Positions 28,630 to 39,689 are shown, counted from the stretch's first letter. The stretch: 64,000 bases of DNA from Roseburia inulinivorans DSM 16841 (GCF_000174195.1 NZ_ACFY01000154.1:1-64000), one strand, 5' to 3'. A program made the numbers and translations. The notes: generated by a model from the sequence alone, not told the origin.

Positions 28630-29329
28630 ATTTCGAAAATCTGGTGTGATGAAGTTCATCGGACACCTTGATATTATGCGCTATTTCCAGAAGGCGATGC
28701 GGAGAGCAGATATTGACATCTGTTATTCAGAGGGATTTTCCCCTCATCAGATCATGTCGTTTGCAGCACCGCTAGGCGTTGGAATTACAAGTGACGGCGA
28801 ATATTTAGATATTGAAGTACACGAAAGCAAGTCTACAAAAGAGGCGATGGCAGATTTAAATGCGACGATGGTAGAGGGCGTGGAGATCACCGGATATGTG
28901 AAGCTTCCGGACAATGCCAAGACAGCGATGTCCTTAGTTGCCGCAGCCGATTATAACCTTTTCTTTAAGGAAGGTTATGAAGTACCATTTACGAAAACAG
29001 AAGCCAGACAGGCGATTTTAGAATATTTTATCACGCCTTCTGAGGTACTTATCACCAAGCAGACAAAGAAAAGCGAAAAAATCATGGACTTAAAGCAGCT
29101 GGTTTATGATTTTAAAGTAGAAGGAACCGAGGAGGCACCGGAGTTTTACATCAATCTCTGTACCGGAAGTTCCGACAACTTAAAACCGGAACTTGTGTTA
29201 GAATCCCTTTTCGGCTATATGAACATTCCATATAATGCCAATGCAATCCAGATCCATCGTTTGGATGTGTATGCAAAAGAGGGGGACAAATTTGTTTCTC
29301 TACTGGATATGGGCGAAGAGATCGCATAA
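28613..29329 (+). CDS. TIGR03936/DUF2344 family protein
   Basis: A 238-residue protein beginning LKIRIKFRKSGVMKFIGHLD, the standard opening of DUF2344. The start is TTG at 28613 with GGAGGAGG 8 bases upstream; the earlier TTG at 28595 lies before that site. It works with TIGR03960 proteins, to which it is fused in some bacteria, but its activity is not known. The conserved FSPHQIMSFAAPLGVG region is present. Confidence 0.9.
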   Translation: MKIRIKFRKSGVMKFIGHLDIMRYFQKAMRRADIDICYSEGFSPHQIMSFAAPLGVGITSDGEYLDIEVHESKSTKEAMADLNATMVEGVEITGYVKLPDNAKTAMSLVAAADYNLFFKEGYEVPFTKTEARQAILEYFITPSEVLITKQTKKSEKIMDLKQLVYDFKVEGTEEAPEFYINLCTGSSDNLKPELVLESLFGYMNIPYNANAIQIHRLDVYAKEGDKFVSLLDMGEEIA

Positions 29330-29340
29330 AGAGGTTCTTT

Positions 29341-30622
29341 ATGAATAAATATATTATCACACATGAAAAAATAAAATGCAAAACAGGGAAGAGCAGGACT
29401 TTATTGTCTCTGCTCTTTATAATCAGGGCAAAAAAATGATCGAAGTAAGCCTTACACCCCCAGATGAAGATAGTTTACTTGGAAACATTTATATTGGCCG
29501 TGTGGAAAATGTCGTACAGAATATCCGGGCAGCTTTTGTGAAGATTTCGCCGGAGCAGACCTGTTATTTGTCTTTAGATGATCTGAAAAATGCACATTTT
29601 ACCAAAAAGCTCTCTGCAAAAAAGAAATTGTGGCAGGAGATGAGCTTCTGGTTCAGGTAGAACGTGAAGCTTTAAAGACGAAAGAACCTGCTGTCACTGC
29701 GAATTTAAGCTTTGCAGGAAAATATGCTGTTCTTACAAGCGGAAACCGCAGGCTTGGAATTTCTTCCAAATTAAATAAAGAGCAGAAAGCACATTATAAG
29801 GAATTATTGCACGAATTTGATACAGAAAGCTACGGACTTATCATCCGGACCAATGCCGCAAGTGTCGCAGATGAAACACTAATTGCAGAGATTCGAAGCC
29901 TTGAGCAGGAATGGTCACAGATGCGTGAGAATGTCTGCCATAAAACCTGTTACAGTGTTCTGAAAAAAGCGAGACCAACGTATCTGGAAGACGTTAAAAA
30001 CCAGCGGGAAGGTTCTGTCAGCGAGATTATCACCGATGACCGCGGACTCTTTGAAACAATCTGTATGGATTATGGAATTCATCCAAAACAGTTTATGACA
30101 AACGGTTCTGTCCCGGTTCCGGTCGATCAGTTTCAGGTGCCGACAATCTCTGGAACAGCAGATTCCCTGACGTTAACGTATTACCATGATCCGATGTTAA
30201 CGTTATCTTCCCTCTACAGCGTGAAGTCCTCCTTAGAAAAGGCTTTAAGGGAACAGATCTGGTTAAAGTCCGGTGCATCCATTGTTTTACAGCACACAGA
30301 GGCACTTACGGTCATTGACGTGAACAGTGGGAAAAATATCATAAAAAAAGAGATGCGCGAAAATCTGCTCCGTATTAATTTAGAGGCAGCGAAAGAGATT
30401 GCCTATCAACTCAGATTGCGCAATATCTCAGGCATTATCATCATCGATTTTATCAATCTTCTTGCAAAAGAAGATGAGGCAGTTCTTTTAAAAGAATTCC
30501 GCACATATTTAAAAGACGACCCGGTGAAAACGGATCTGATCGACATGACCAGACTAGGACTGGTGGAAGTGACCAGAAAGAAGATTAAGAAATCTTTGCG
30601 GGACAGTTTAAAGATGAACTAA
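29341..30622 (+). CDS. rng: Ribonuclease G/E family protein, two frameshifts
   Basis: Rne/Rng-type endoribonuclease that processes rRNA and mRNA 5' ends. The S1-like N-terminus (LLGNIYIGRVENVVQNIRAAFVKI) and the catalytic core (VIDVNSGKN, ISGIIIIDFIN with the metal-binding Asp residues) are clear. The gene is split over three frames: one A is missing in the A6 run at 29366-29371 and one in the A6 run at 29618-29623. Restored from the ATG at 29341 it is about 427 residues. It follows the TIGR03960 pair, as in many Firmicutes, and is followed by a terminator. Confidence 0.92.
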
Positions 30623-30664
30623 AAAAAGTGAGCAGCCACACTGTAAGGTCTGCTCACTTTTTTA
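30621..30664. terminator. Bidirectional terminator between rng and bioB
   Basis: GTGAGCAG (30628-30635) pairs with CTGCTCAC (30650-30657), with A7 on the left and T6 on the right, serving both convergent genes. Confidence 0.9.
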
Positions 30665-30670
30665 ATAGAT

Positions 30671-31648
30671 TTATGCAGATTCAATCTCATACGTAAATCC
30701 GGCGTCCTCGATCACCCTGATGGTATCCTCGATTCCCTGACCATCCTCAGTGAGATAACCGGATGCAAAAATAGAGTTTACAACGGACAATAAACGTTTT
30801 TCTTCACCTTTAAAGTAAACCTCACGTCCGGCAGCACAGCGGATGTCTGCCTGTGGAACAAGAAGCCTTGCAAGGGCGAGAACCTTAAGACCATATTCAG
30901 GGGTTAAGCCTGAGGTATCTTTGTGTGCTAAAGGTGTTCCCTCAATTGGCAGCAAAAAGTTGATCGGGATTGCTTCCGGGTTAATTTCACGGAGTTCTAA
31001 CAGCATATCAACAACATCCTCTTTGCTTTCCCCCATACCAATGATCCCACCACTGCAGATTTCATAACCCAATCCCTGCAGCATTTTGATATTTGCGACA
31101 CGCTGGTCAAACGTATGCGTAGAGCAGATGTTCGGATAAAATGCACGGCTGCTGTTTAAGTTATGGTTAATACGGTCAAGTCCTGCCTCTTTTAACATGC
31201 GCGCCTGTTTTTCAGTCAAAAATCCGATGGAACAGCAGAGGTGTGTTCCGGTTTCTTTCATTTTACGGATTTTTGCAGCGAGTTCTTCAATCTCGGCGTC
31301 TGTGAATTTCATGCCGCTCAATCCGATACAGTGTCTTGCGAGATGATTTTTATTTACAAAATCATTGTCGCGGTAAAGTTTCTCATCGGAAACCCATTTA
31401 TATTTCTCAATATCGGCTGATGAACGGCAGGATTGTGCGCAGTAAGCACAGTCCTGTGAGCAGTTGCCGCTTCTTGCGTTTGTCAGAATGTGGATTCCGA
31501 CATTGTCTCCTTTGTATTTGCGGCGCAGTTTCTCAGCGCGTGCAATCAGCTCATCCAACTGATCATCCGGTGTATTTAAAATTGCAAGAGCCTCCTCTCT
31601 GGTAAGATATGGATTTTCGGCTTCGGTTGTCTTTGGTTGTGTTGTCAT
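30671..31648 (-). CDS. bioB: Biotin synthase
   Basis: A 325-residue radical SAM enzyme inserting sulfur into dethiobiotin. Cys63/Cys67/Cys70 (GNCSQDCAYC) bind the radical SAM cluster; the conserved AAGREVYFKG and RINHNLNSSRAFY segments are present. AAAGGAG is 8 bases upstream. It interrupts the usual rng-rplU neighbourhood, on the opposite strand, and no other biotin genes are near, which fits salvage of dethiobiotin or genes elsewhere. A candidate BirA operator lies upstream. Confidence 0.95.
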   Translation of the reverse strand: MTTQPKTTEAENPYLTREEALAILNTPDDQLDELIARAEKLRRKYKGDNVGIHILTNARSGNCSQDCAYCAQSCRSSADIEKYKWVSDEKLYRDNDFVNKNHLARHCIGLSGMKFTDAEIEELAAKIRKMKETGTHLCCSIGFLTEKQARMLKEAGLDRINHNLNSSRAFYPNICSTHTFDQRVANIKMLQGLGYEICSGGIIGMGESKEDVVDMLLELREINPEAIPINFLLPIEGTPLAHKDTSGLTPEYGLKVLALARLLVPQADIRCAAGREVYFKGEEKRLLSVVNSIFASGYLTEDGQGIEDTIRVIEDAGFTYEIESA

Positions 31649-31752
31649 TTTTGTACTCCTTTGTTACGTTTACAAAATTCAAATAAGTTACGGTATGAAT
31701 TCACAAGTTTCTAAATTCAATTGTTTTTAAAGTAGCACGAAGTATGGTTAAT

Positions 31753-31782
31753 TGTCAACATGCTCACTTATAGAAGTTGACA
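31753..31782 (-). promoter_or_regulatory. Candidate BirA operator and promoter of bioB
   Basis: TGTCAAC (31753-31759) and GTTGACA (31776-31782) form a perfect inverted repeat with a 16-base spacer, flanked by AATT and ATTT. This form agrees with the biotin repressor site type of Firmicutes (TGTTAAC-N14-16-GTTAACA). The minus-strand TTGACA of the left arm also serves as a -35 box with a weak -10 (TACTTT) 18 bases on, so a bound repressor would block the promoter. Confidence 0.5.
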
Positions 31783-31909
31783 TTTATTTGTAAAAGCTAG
31801 TTAACATTAGTATAAATATCTACATATGCAGATATTTCATTTTATTGTACTAATCTTGTGTCTAATATGATATGATATTATTTGAATTAGGGAATTTTGT
31901 AAATAAGAA

Positions 31910-32107
31910 GTGAATCTTCCAAAAGATAAATTTTGTAAGGAGTTTTCTTATAATCAAAAGGAAGAAAAAGCAGAAGTATTAAAGCAGCTTTTGGGCAGTA
32001 TGGGAACAATAGGTGCAGGAAGTGTTGTGACAAAAGATATTCCGGCCAATTGTGTTGCGGTTGGAAATCCATGCCGTGTGATTCGAAAGATAAATGAGGA
32101 ATGTTGA
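31910..32107 (+). pseudogene. Maltose/galactoside O-acetyltransferase remnant with internal deletion
   Basis: The frame reads [28 protein letters not shown], matching the N-terminal helical region of hexapeptide acetyltransferases of the Maa/LacA type, and then jumps straight to [29 protein letters not shown], the C-terminal end of the same family. The roughly 100 residues of left-handed beta-helix between them, including the catalytic His, are missing, and so is the start. It is an inactive remnant made by in-frame internal deletion around 32008. The downstream GGDEF gene starts 3 bases after its stop. Confidence 0.75.
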
Positions 32108-32109
32108 AT

Positions 32110-33560
32110 ATGAATTATAACGATTTTTTAACCAGACAACAGCAAATCAAAAAACTGTCTATTGCGGAGCAGAAAAATTTTTATGAACAGCTATTGAAAA
32201 AGAAATACGACAAAACCGAAGTGCGCATACTTGCAAGTTTTTATTATGGGCAGCTATTTTATCAGGAAGGAAATTTCAGAAAAACCATAGAGATTATAGA
32301 ACCAATCATAGTGGACTATCAAAGCTATCCGTATACCCCTAAGTTATTGTCCTGTTTTAACCTGATAGGTGTGGCAACACATTGCGAGACAGAATATAAT
32401 GTTTCCCGTTTTTTCTATGAAACGGCATTAAAAATTGCCATGGAAAATGATGAAAAATACTATTATGCATTTGAGTATAATAATATTGCATTGACCTACA
32501 TTGAGGAACAAAACTATGAGGAAGCACTTAAAAGTCTTGCGCTCGCAGAAGACGTCCTGAAAGACTGTGATGAGGAAATGGGTGCTTATATCTATATCAA
32601 TAAATCTATTTCACTTCAGAAACTGAACCGTTTAACAGAGGCTTTAAAGGCGTTTGAACTTGGAGTGAGCCAATATCATGCAGATACAATCGTTCCGGAT
32701 GATGTCACCCGCTGTGCAGCAACACTTTATTATAAATTGGAACAGCCAGAAAAATATGAGACTTACAAAAAACAGATCCTTTCAAAAATGGATGAAATGT
32801 ACGCGGCTGAATTTATGGATGCCTGCCGGGAACTGTTTGAGTGTGGAAGAGATTCTTGTGATGATAACCTTATGAACCACATTTTACGATCCATGAATCA
32901 GTATATGGAAAAATATCCGGATGAAATCAAGGTTGGACTTGAATTTGCAGAATTAATATATGTATACGCTGTTGGTAAAATGGACAAAGACGCGATTTTA
33001 GAGGCATTAGAGGCGAAAAACTATTATAAAGACCGGATTATTGAATATTCGAAAGAAAACCATATAAAATCTTTACAGCAATACATAGAGATTAATTCGC
33101 AGATATCTGAATTAGAGCGGGATGCATTAACGGGATTCAAAACCCGTAAGGCATATTACAAAGATATTGCAATCATCGAATGTGACGAGGAGATGTGTAA
33201 CCAGCCGGTTGGCATCGCTTTTGCAGATGTGAATGGTCTAAAAAAAAATCAATGACAATCTGGGACATGAAGCAGGAGATGAGCTGCTCGCAGCAATTGC
33301 GAAAAAAAATCATAACCATATTCCAGGAGGCAGGCTGTTACCGTTTTGGTGGGGACGAATTTATCATTCTGTCATTCGATAAAAGCGAGACAGACTTTCA
33401 AAATAAGCTGCAAAAGCTTTCAAAGCTATGGACGGCTGAATGTTCGGCTTCCATTGGAAGTGTCTGGTTAGAACATGCAAAGGACATTGAAAGGAATTTG
33501 TCAGTTGCAGATGAGAAGATGTATGTGAATAAAAATTATTATTATAAAAATAGGTTTTAA
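32110..33560 (+). CDS. TPR-like sensor with GGDEF diguanylate cyclase domain, two indels
   Basis: Residues 1-310 are helical repeats of TPR type (for example NNIALTYIEEQNYEEALKSLALAE) and the C-terminal part is a GGDEF domain: DALTGFKTRKAY at its start and RFGGDEFIIL at the active site, where two GTP are made into cyclic di-GMP. The domain is broken at two A-runs, each with one extra A (33240-33248 and 33302-33309); removing both restores it. The ATG at 32110 has GAGGA upstream. No membrane segment, so it senses a cytoplasmic signal. Closely related open-ended TPR-GGDEF proteins are common in motile Lachnospiraceae. Confidence 0.82.
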
Positions 33561-33592
33561 CTAAAAAGGTTAGAAAAATTTCAAAAAACCAG

Positions 33593-33621
33593 TTGACGTA
33601 ATTCAATTGTTATGCTATAGT
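33593..33621 (+). promoter_or_regulatory. Promoter of the rplU operon
   Basis: TTGACG (33593-33598) and TATAGT (33616-33621) with a 17-base spacer, about 85 bases before the rplU start. Confidence 0.75.
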
Positions 33622-33627
33622 AACGAA

Positions 33628-33707
33628 GTATGCCGCACAGTGAGGTCTCAAATTCTGCGTATTTGCAGAAACCATAACTGGCGAGTAATGATAATAGGAG
33701 GTGCCAT
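33628..33707 (+). promoter_or_regulatory. Putative ribosomal protein L21 leader
   Basis: The 5' leader between promoter and rplU has conserved-looking blocks (GCACAGTGAGGTCTC, then TTCTGCGTATTTGCAGAA forming a TTCTGC/GCAGAA hairpin at 33651-33668) before the ribosome binding site. Firmicute rplU operons carry an autoregulatory L21 leader RNA in this position; identity is by position and look, not a covariance search. Confidence 0.55.
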
Positions 33708-34013
33708 ATGTACGCAATTATCGCAACAGGTGGTAAACAGTATAAAGTTTCCGAAGGTGATATCATTACCATTGAAAAACTTGGTGTTGAAGCTGGTGAG
33801 AAAGTAACTTTTGATCAGGTATTAGCAGTTTCTGACAACGGAATGAAAGTTGGAGCAGACGTAGCTAACGCAACTGTAGAAGCTTCTGTAGTTAAAGAAG
33901 GCAGAGGTAAGAAAGTTATCGTTTACAAGTATAAGAGAAAAACCGGTTATCACAAGAAAAATGGCCACAGACAGGCGTTTACACAGGTTAAGATTGAAAA
34001 AATTAATGCGTAA
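33708..34013 (+). CDS. rplU: 50S ribosomal protein L21
   Basis: A 101-residue protein: [18 protein letters not shown] at the N-terminus and the C-terminal signature [21 protein letters not shown] are unmistakable. AGGAGG precedes the ATG. First gene of rplU-prp-rpmA, the arrangement conserved in Firmicutes. Confidence 0.98.
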   Translation: MYAIIATGGKQYKVSEGDIITIEKLGVEAGEKVTFDQVLAVSDNGMKVGADVANATVEASVVKEGRGKKVIVYKYKRKTGYHKKNGHRQAFTQVKIEKINA

Positions 34014-34030
34014 TCGATAGGAAGATTGTT

Positions 34031-34360
34031 ATGACTAAGATAACGATTTTCAGAAACCGGGATCAGGCATTTTTAGGTTTTGACTGTCTTGGACATGCAG
34101 GATATGCAGAAGAAGGTGAAGACATTGTATGTGCGGGAATTTCTGCACTGGTGATCAACACGATCAATACCCTTGGTGTTTACACGAAGGAGAAATTTTC
34201 TACAGATTCTGATGAAGAGACCGGAATGATCACACTCAGGTTTGATGCTCCGGCAGGTCATGATGCTGATTTGCTCATGAAATCCCTGGTTTTAGGCTTG
34301 CAAGGAATACAAAATACTTATGGAAATGATTATATCATTCTAACATTCAAGGAGGTGTAA
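34031..34360 (+). CDS. prp: Ribosomal-processing cysteine protease Prp
   Basis: A 109-residue protease that removes the N-terminal extension of L27. Catalytic His22 (GHAGYA) and Cys34 (VCAGIS) are spaced as in Staphylococcus aureus Prp. It sits between rplU and rpmA, and the L27 encoded 4 bases later does have the cleavable extension, so the pair is complete. Confidence 0.95.
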   Translation: MTKITIFRNRDQAFLGFDCLGHAGYAEEGEDIVCAGISALVINTINTLGVYTKEKFSTDSDEETGMITLRFDAPAGHDADLLMKSLVLGLQGIQNTYGNDYIILTFKEV

Positions 34361-34363
34361 GAC

Positions 34364-34648
34364 ATGATGAATATGAACCTTCAGTTTTTCGCTCATAAAA
34401 AGGGTGTTGGTTCTACAAAGAACGGCCGTGACTCTGAATCTAAGAGATTAGGTGCTAAGAGAGCAGACGGACAGTTTGTCAAAGCTGGTAACATTATTTA
34501 CAGACAGCGTGGAACAAAGATTCATCCAGGTGTTAATGTAGGAATCGGTGGAGATGACACATTATTCGCTTTAACAGATGGTATCTTAAGATTCGAGAGA
34601 AAAGGAAGAGATAAGAAACAGGCTTCCGTTTATCCAGTAGCTGAATAA
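34364..34648 (+). CDS. rpmA: 50S ribosomal protein L27 with Prp-cleaved N-terminal extension
   Basis: A 94-residue protein. The extension MNMNLQFF ends just before [15 protein letters not shown], the mature N-terminus that reaches the peptidyl transferase centre; LQFF/AHKKG is the known Prp cut site type. Start may be 34364 or the next ATG at 34367. A terminator follows, so obgE may be partly uncoupled. Confidence 0.97.
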   Translation: MMNMNLQFFAHKKGVGSTKNGRDSESKRLGAKRADGQFVKAGNIIYRQRGTKIHPGVNVGIGGDDTLFALTDGILRFERKGRDKKQASVYPVAE

Positions 34649-34656
34649 TAAGATGA

Positions 34657-36033
<1,377 letters not shown>

Positions 36034-36051
36034 AAGAAAGGAATTGGCAAT

Positions 36052-36351
36052 ATGAATCTTACAAGCAAACAGCGCGCTTATTTAGGAAGCGAAGCAAGCA
36101 CAATGAACGCTATATTTCAGATTGGAAAGGCAAGTCTGACCCCAGAGCTTATCAATGGTTTAGATGAGGCATTGGAAAAACGCGAGCTCATCAAGATTTC
36201 TGTATTAAAAAACTGTGCAGATGACCCTCGTGAAATTGCTGAGATCATCGCAGAACGTACACATTCTGTCGTTGTGAAAGTGATTGGTAAAAAAATCATT
36301 CTTTTCCGTCAGGCAAAAAAGAATTCAAAATACGAATTACCTGTAAAATAA
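36052..36351 (+). CDS. yhbY: YhbY/CRS1 family RNA-binding protein
   Basis: A 99-residue single CRM domain protein that binds pre-50S particles. MNLTSKQRAYLGSEA opens it as in YhbY, and GK (VIGKKIILFRQ) with a basic C-terminus ends it. Same order obgE-yhbY-nadD as in other Firmicutes. Confidence 0.93.
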   Translation: MNLTSKQRAYLGSEASTMNAIFQIGKASLTPELINGLDEALEKRELIKISVLKNCADDPREIAEIIAERTHSVVVKVIGKKIILFRQAKKNSKYELPVK

Positions 36352-36380
36352 ATTTCAAAACACTATAAAGGACAGCGATC

Positions 36381-37006
36381 ATGAATCATTTATCAGGCAG
36401 GAAAATCGGTATTTTAGGCGGCTCCTTTGATCCGGTACACAATGGACATCTCGCCATTGCCAGGGCAGCCTACACAGATTTTGATCTGGACGAAGTCTGG
36501 TTTATTCCAGCCGGACATTCTCCGAACAAAAACGAAAGCGGTATGACTCTTCCGGAATACCGCGCCGAGATGGTTGCTCTTGCAATAAAACCATACCCAT
36601 ATTTTAAAATGTCTACGGTAGAGATAGAAGCAGAAGAGACAAGTTACACTTATCTGACACTCACAAAATTAAAGAACCGTTACCCGGATACGATATTTTA
36701 TTTTATCATGGGTGCAGATTCTCTCGACTACTTTGAGGAATGGAAACATCCGGAGATCATCTGTGAAAAGGCAGTTGTATTAGTAGCAGTGCGCGACCAC
36801 TGGAATATGGAGGATGTCAAAAAGAAAATCCATGCGATCGAACAGTTATTTCATGCAAAGATCTATCCGCTTTCCTGTGACCGTTTTGATGCAGCCTCAA
36901 GAAACATCCGCCAGATGATAAAAAAGGGGAAGATACCGGGCAGCTGCTTCCGTATGCAGTGAGCCAATTTATAAAAGAACATCATCTTTACGAAAATGAG
37001 AAATGA
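36381..37006 (+). CDS. nadD: Nicotinate-nucleotide adenylyltransferase, frameshifted near C-terminus
   Basis: Converts nicotinate mononucleotide to deamido-NAD. GILGGSFDPVHNGHLAIA holds the nucleotidyltransferase GxFDPxHxGH motif. The annotated frame stops at 36962, but the conserved end of NadD (GQLLPYAVSQFIKEHHLY) lies in another frame up to TGA at 37004-37006. One G missing from the G4 run at 36926-36929 explains it; restored length about 208 residues is normal. Confidence 0.93.
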
Positions 37007-37051
37007 TTTTTTTAAACATTTCCGATCAGATTTTTGACAGAGGATAACGAT

Positions 37052-37625
37052 ATGGAACTGATAGAAATACGAAAAAATTAAAAAAGTACAGGACAAAGAC
37101 CGCTACGAGCACACCAAAGGTGTGATGTACACCGCAGGCTGCCTCGCTATGGCGTACGGCTATGATATGCAGAAAGCCATGCTTGCCGGTCTGCTCCATG
37201 ACTGTGCAAAATGCATTCCAAACGATGAAAAATTAAGACTATGTGAAGAGAACGACATTCTTATTTCATCCGTAGAACGTGAAAATCCCTTTTTGCTTCA
37301 TGCAAAACTTGGTGCATTGCTTGCCAAAACAGAATATGATGTAACAGATCCATTGATTTTACATGCGATTAAAGTGCACACAACAGGTGAGCCGGATATG
37401 AATATTTTAGACAAGATCATTTATATTGCCGATTACATCGAACCAAACCGCAATAAAGCGGCTAATTTAGATCGCGTGAGGGAATTAGCCTTTCATGATT
37501 TAGATGTCTGTATGGCCGAAATATTGCACGACACACTGGTTTATCTGAAAAAGCGTGGTGGAAACATTGATCCGACAACACAGATGACCTATGAATTTTA
37601 TAAACATTACAAAGAAACGCTCTAA
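37052..37625 (+). CDS. yqeK: YqeK family HD-domain nucleotide hydrolase, frameshifted near start
   Basis: An HD-domain metal phosphohydrolase; YqeK proteins cut diadenosine tetraphosphate symmetrically. LLHDCAKC holds the HD pair, with IKVHTTGEPDM and YIADYIEPNR downstream. ATG at 37052 with GAGGAT before it begins the expected N-terminus, but the A6 run at 37072-37077 throws it out of frame (one A too many, or one missing here and one in the next A-run). About 190 residues when restored. Confidence 0.88.
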
Positions 37626-37708
37626 AACAATACGTTATGTGACAATTCTATGCACACAAATGTGCACAGGTTTTCACTTACATAATTAAACAGAAAGGAA
37701 CATCGTTT

Positions 37709-38056
37709 ATGACATCAAAAGAACTTACAAAACTTGCAGTAGCTGCTTTGGAAGACAGAAAAGCAGAAGATGTAACTGTTATTGATATCAGCGAAATTTC
37801 TCCGATTGCAGATTATTTTATCATTGCAAACGGAACAAACCAGAATCAGCTCCAGGCAATGCGTGACGCTGCCGATGAAGCCTTATACAAAGCCGGCGTA
37901 AAAGTCCAGCAGATTGAAGGAAACCAGAGTTCTACCTGGATCTTAATGGATTACGGTGATATTATTATCCATATCTTCTCAAAAGAAGACCGTCTTTTCT
38001 ATGATCTCGAGAGAACCTGGAGAGATGGAAAAGTTGTGGATGTAAGTGATTTATAA
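37709..38056 (+). CDS. rsfS: Ribosome silencing factor RsfS
   Basis: A 115-residue protein that binds L14 and blocks subunit joining in starvation. The family core is clear: DVTVIDISEISPIADYF, IANGTNQNQLQAM, and WILMDYGDIIIHIFS. Last gene of the obgE-yhbY-nadD-yqeK-rsfS run; AGAAAGGA precedes the start and a terminator follows. Confidence 0.96.
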   Translation: MTSKELTKLAVAALEDRKAEDVTVIDISEISPIADYFIIANGTNQNQLQAMRDAADEALYKAGVKVQQIEGNQSSTWILMDYGDIIIHIFSKEDRLFYDLERTWRDGKVVDVSDL

Positions 38057-38096
38057 TAAAAATACATGAAATTTCTAATTATCTTTTCATAAGTTA

Positions 38097-38146
38097 GCAA
38101 ATGCCGATATATCCTGTATTTTAAGGATCATCGGCATTTGCTTTTT
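38097..38146 (+). terminator. Terminator after rsfS
   Basis: GCAAATGCCGAT (38097-38108) pairs with ATCGGCATTTGC (38130-38141), with an inner ATCCT/AGGAT pair, followed by TTTTT. It marks the left border of the AT-rich transporter module. Confidence 0.9.
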
Positions 38147-38184
38147 GGAAGAGTCCCTGCATAAGCTGGCATTTTACCAGTTAA

Positions 38185-38950
38185 TCAGCTCATTTCTTTT
38201 CTTCCAAAGTATTTAATAGAAACACATATTGCAAAGACCGATATAATTACAGCACATGGTATAAACGGAAATAATGATAGTGTACTTCCTGTGTCTGTCG
38301 CTGTTACTGTATGTAATGCGTTTGACACAACATAACCACTATAACAATAAGGATATACTATCCATAAAGGTGTATTAGCAACCAAAACCCCCGGAATTAT
38401 CAGAAGTAAGTTTAATCCCATAGATAGCATCGGTTTTTCAAACAGTATTGTAATTGCCCACATACACGAAATAGCTGGAATCATAGTCGTAAATAATTTT
38501 AATGTCCACGTTAATAAATAAAGGACAGGAATAGATTCTGTTACATTCATTATTTTAGTAGCAATAAAGCCTGCAATGACGAATGAGAGAGAAAAGATAA
38601 GTAACTGGATTGCTAAAAAGCTCAATAGCACAAAGAATTTTGTTAAGGCAAGTTTTCCTTTGCTGATGGGTAAAGCAAACATTTTTTAATATACCATTAT
38701 TCTTTGTTTCTCTGTTAGCAATCATAACGCATACAACTACCATTGAAAACGGAAGTAAATAATAACCAAAAAGCAATGCACTTTGAATAAACATTGCCGA
38801 CCAAGCATTTGTATATTCTGGTGTCATATACATACTGATACTGAAAACACCAGAAACCACAACTAAAATAGGTGGGATTAAAAGCAAAGGTAAAATCATA
38901 GACCTTTTCACTTTCATAAATTCTATTTTTAACAATTCAATAATTGACAT
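38185..38950 (-). CDS. Lantibiotic-immunity-type ABC transporter permease (second), frameshifted
   Basis: An ABC-2 type permease with six hydrophobic segments, of about 255 residues once restored. The first part (MSIIELLKIEFMKVKRS, WSAMFIQSALLFGYYLLPF) and the second (FALPISKGKLALTKFFVL, through VSIKYFGRK) lie in different frames; adding one base to the T6 run at 38692-38697 (A on the coding strand) joins them at TKNNGILK/MFALP. LanE/LanG-type subunits of this size protect producers or resistant bacteria from lantibiotics. AAAGGAG precedes 38950. Base composition is AT-rich compared with the flanks. Confidence 0.8.
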
Positions 38951-38963
38951 ACGATTGTCTCCT

Positions 38964-39689
38964 TTATTCATAATGCTTTATTTTGCCTAAATACCAGCCA
39001 ACCATGAAGAATATGATTGTTTCAACAAAGCCTAAAATTAAAACTTTCATATCAATACTAGCAGTAGAAGCTACCGCTGGTTTCATCATTAGTACAAATG
39101 GGTTAATAAGAAATATAGCTATATCTGAAAGCGACATTGCCATACCGCTAAAAAATCCTGCTACGCCAATACCTAATGTAAACCATATATTTTCACATCG
39201 TGATGATAACAAGAGCATAAATGCTAATACTGGTAAAGTTGAAACAAAGCAATATCCTGTATATTTAACAAGTGTTAATAAATCAAAAGTTCCACTAGGC
39301 AAAAATATATTTCCAATAATACACAAAGCTCCGTTCTGCAAGACGATACAAACAGCGAGCAAAACAAACAATATATAAAATTTATTTTTGAAAATAGATG
39401 ATGTCTTGAAAGGAAGCATATACATCTTTTTAATTGCACTTCCTTGAAATTCGATATTATATGTTAAAGTTGTCGCTACGATAATGCCAAACATATTAAG
39501 AACCATAATCATTCCGTAAAGCTGTGTCAGCAAAACATCCATAGGTGGAAGCGGTAAGTTTAGCAAAACATCTTTGCGAACTGTAAAATTTGCAAAAGCG
39601 TATAATGCACCAAGAAGTCCAATAATCGGTAAAACTTCCAATATGCCGGTGCGTTTACATTTTTTCAATTCTATGGTCAAATTTCTCAT
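38964..39689 (-). CDS. Lantibiotic-immunity-type ABC transporter permease (first)
   Basis: A 241-residue integral membrane protein with six hydrophobic segments and the pattern of the MutE/EpiE permease group (MRNLTIELKKCKRTGIL, QLYGMIMVLNMFG, then FQGSAIKKMYMLPF, where the last block contacts the ATPase). Its start overlaps the ATPase gene by 4 bases (ATGA), and the second permease follows 13 bases after it. Together they form a two-permease exporter. Confidence 0.82.
   Translation of the reverse strand: MRNLTIELKKCKRTGILEVLPIIGLLGALYAFANFTVRKDVLLNLPLPPMDVLLTQLYGMIMVLNMFGIIVATTLTYNIEFQGSAIKKMYMLPFKTSSIFKNKFYILFVLLAVCIVLQNGALCIIGNIFLPSGTFDLLTLVKYTGYCFVSTLPVLAFMLLLSSRCENIWFTLGIGVAGFFSGMAMSLSDIAIFLINPFVLMMKPAVASTASIDMKVLILGFVETIIFFMVGWYLGKIKHYE

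Noticed and set aside
33240..33310. Programmed frameshifting in the GGDEF gene
   Set aside because: Two separate A-run overcalls are needed, and the same kind of indel occurs in many unrelated genes of the window, so sequencing error is simpler.
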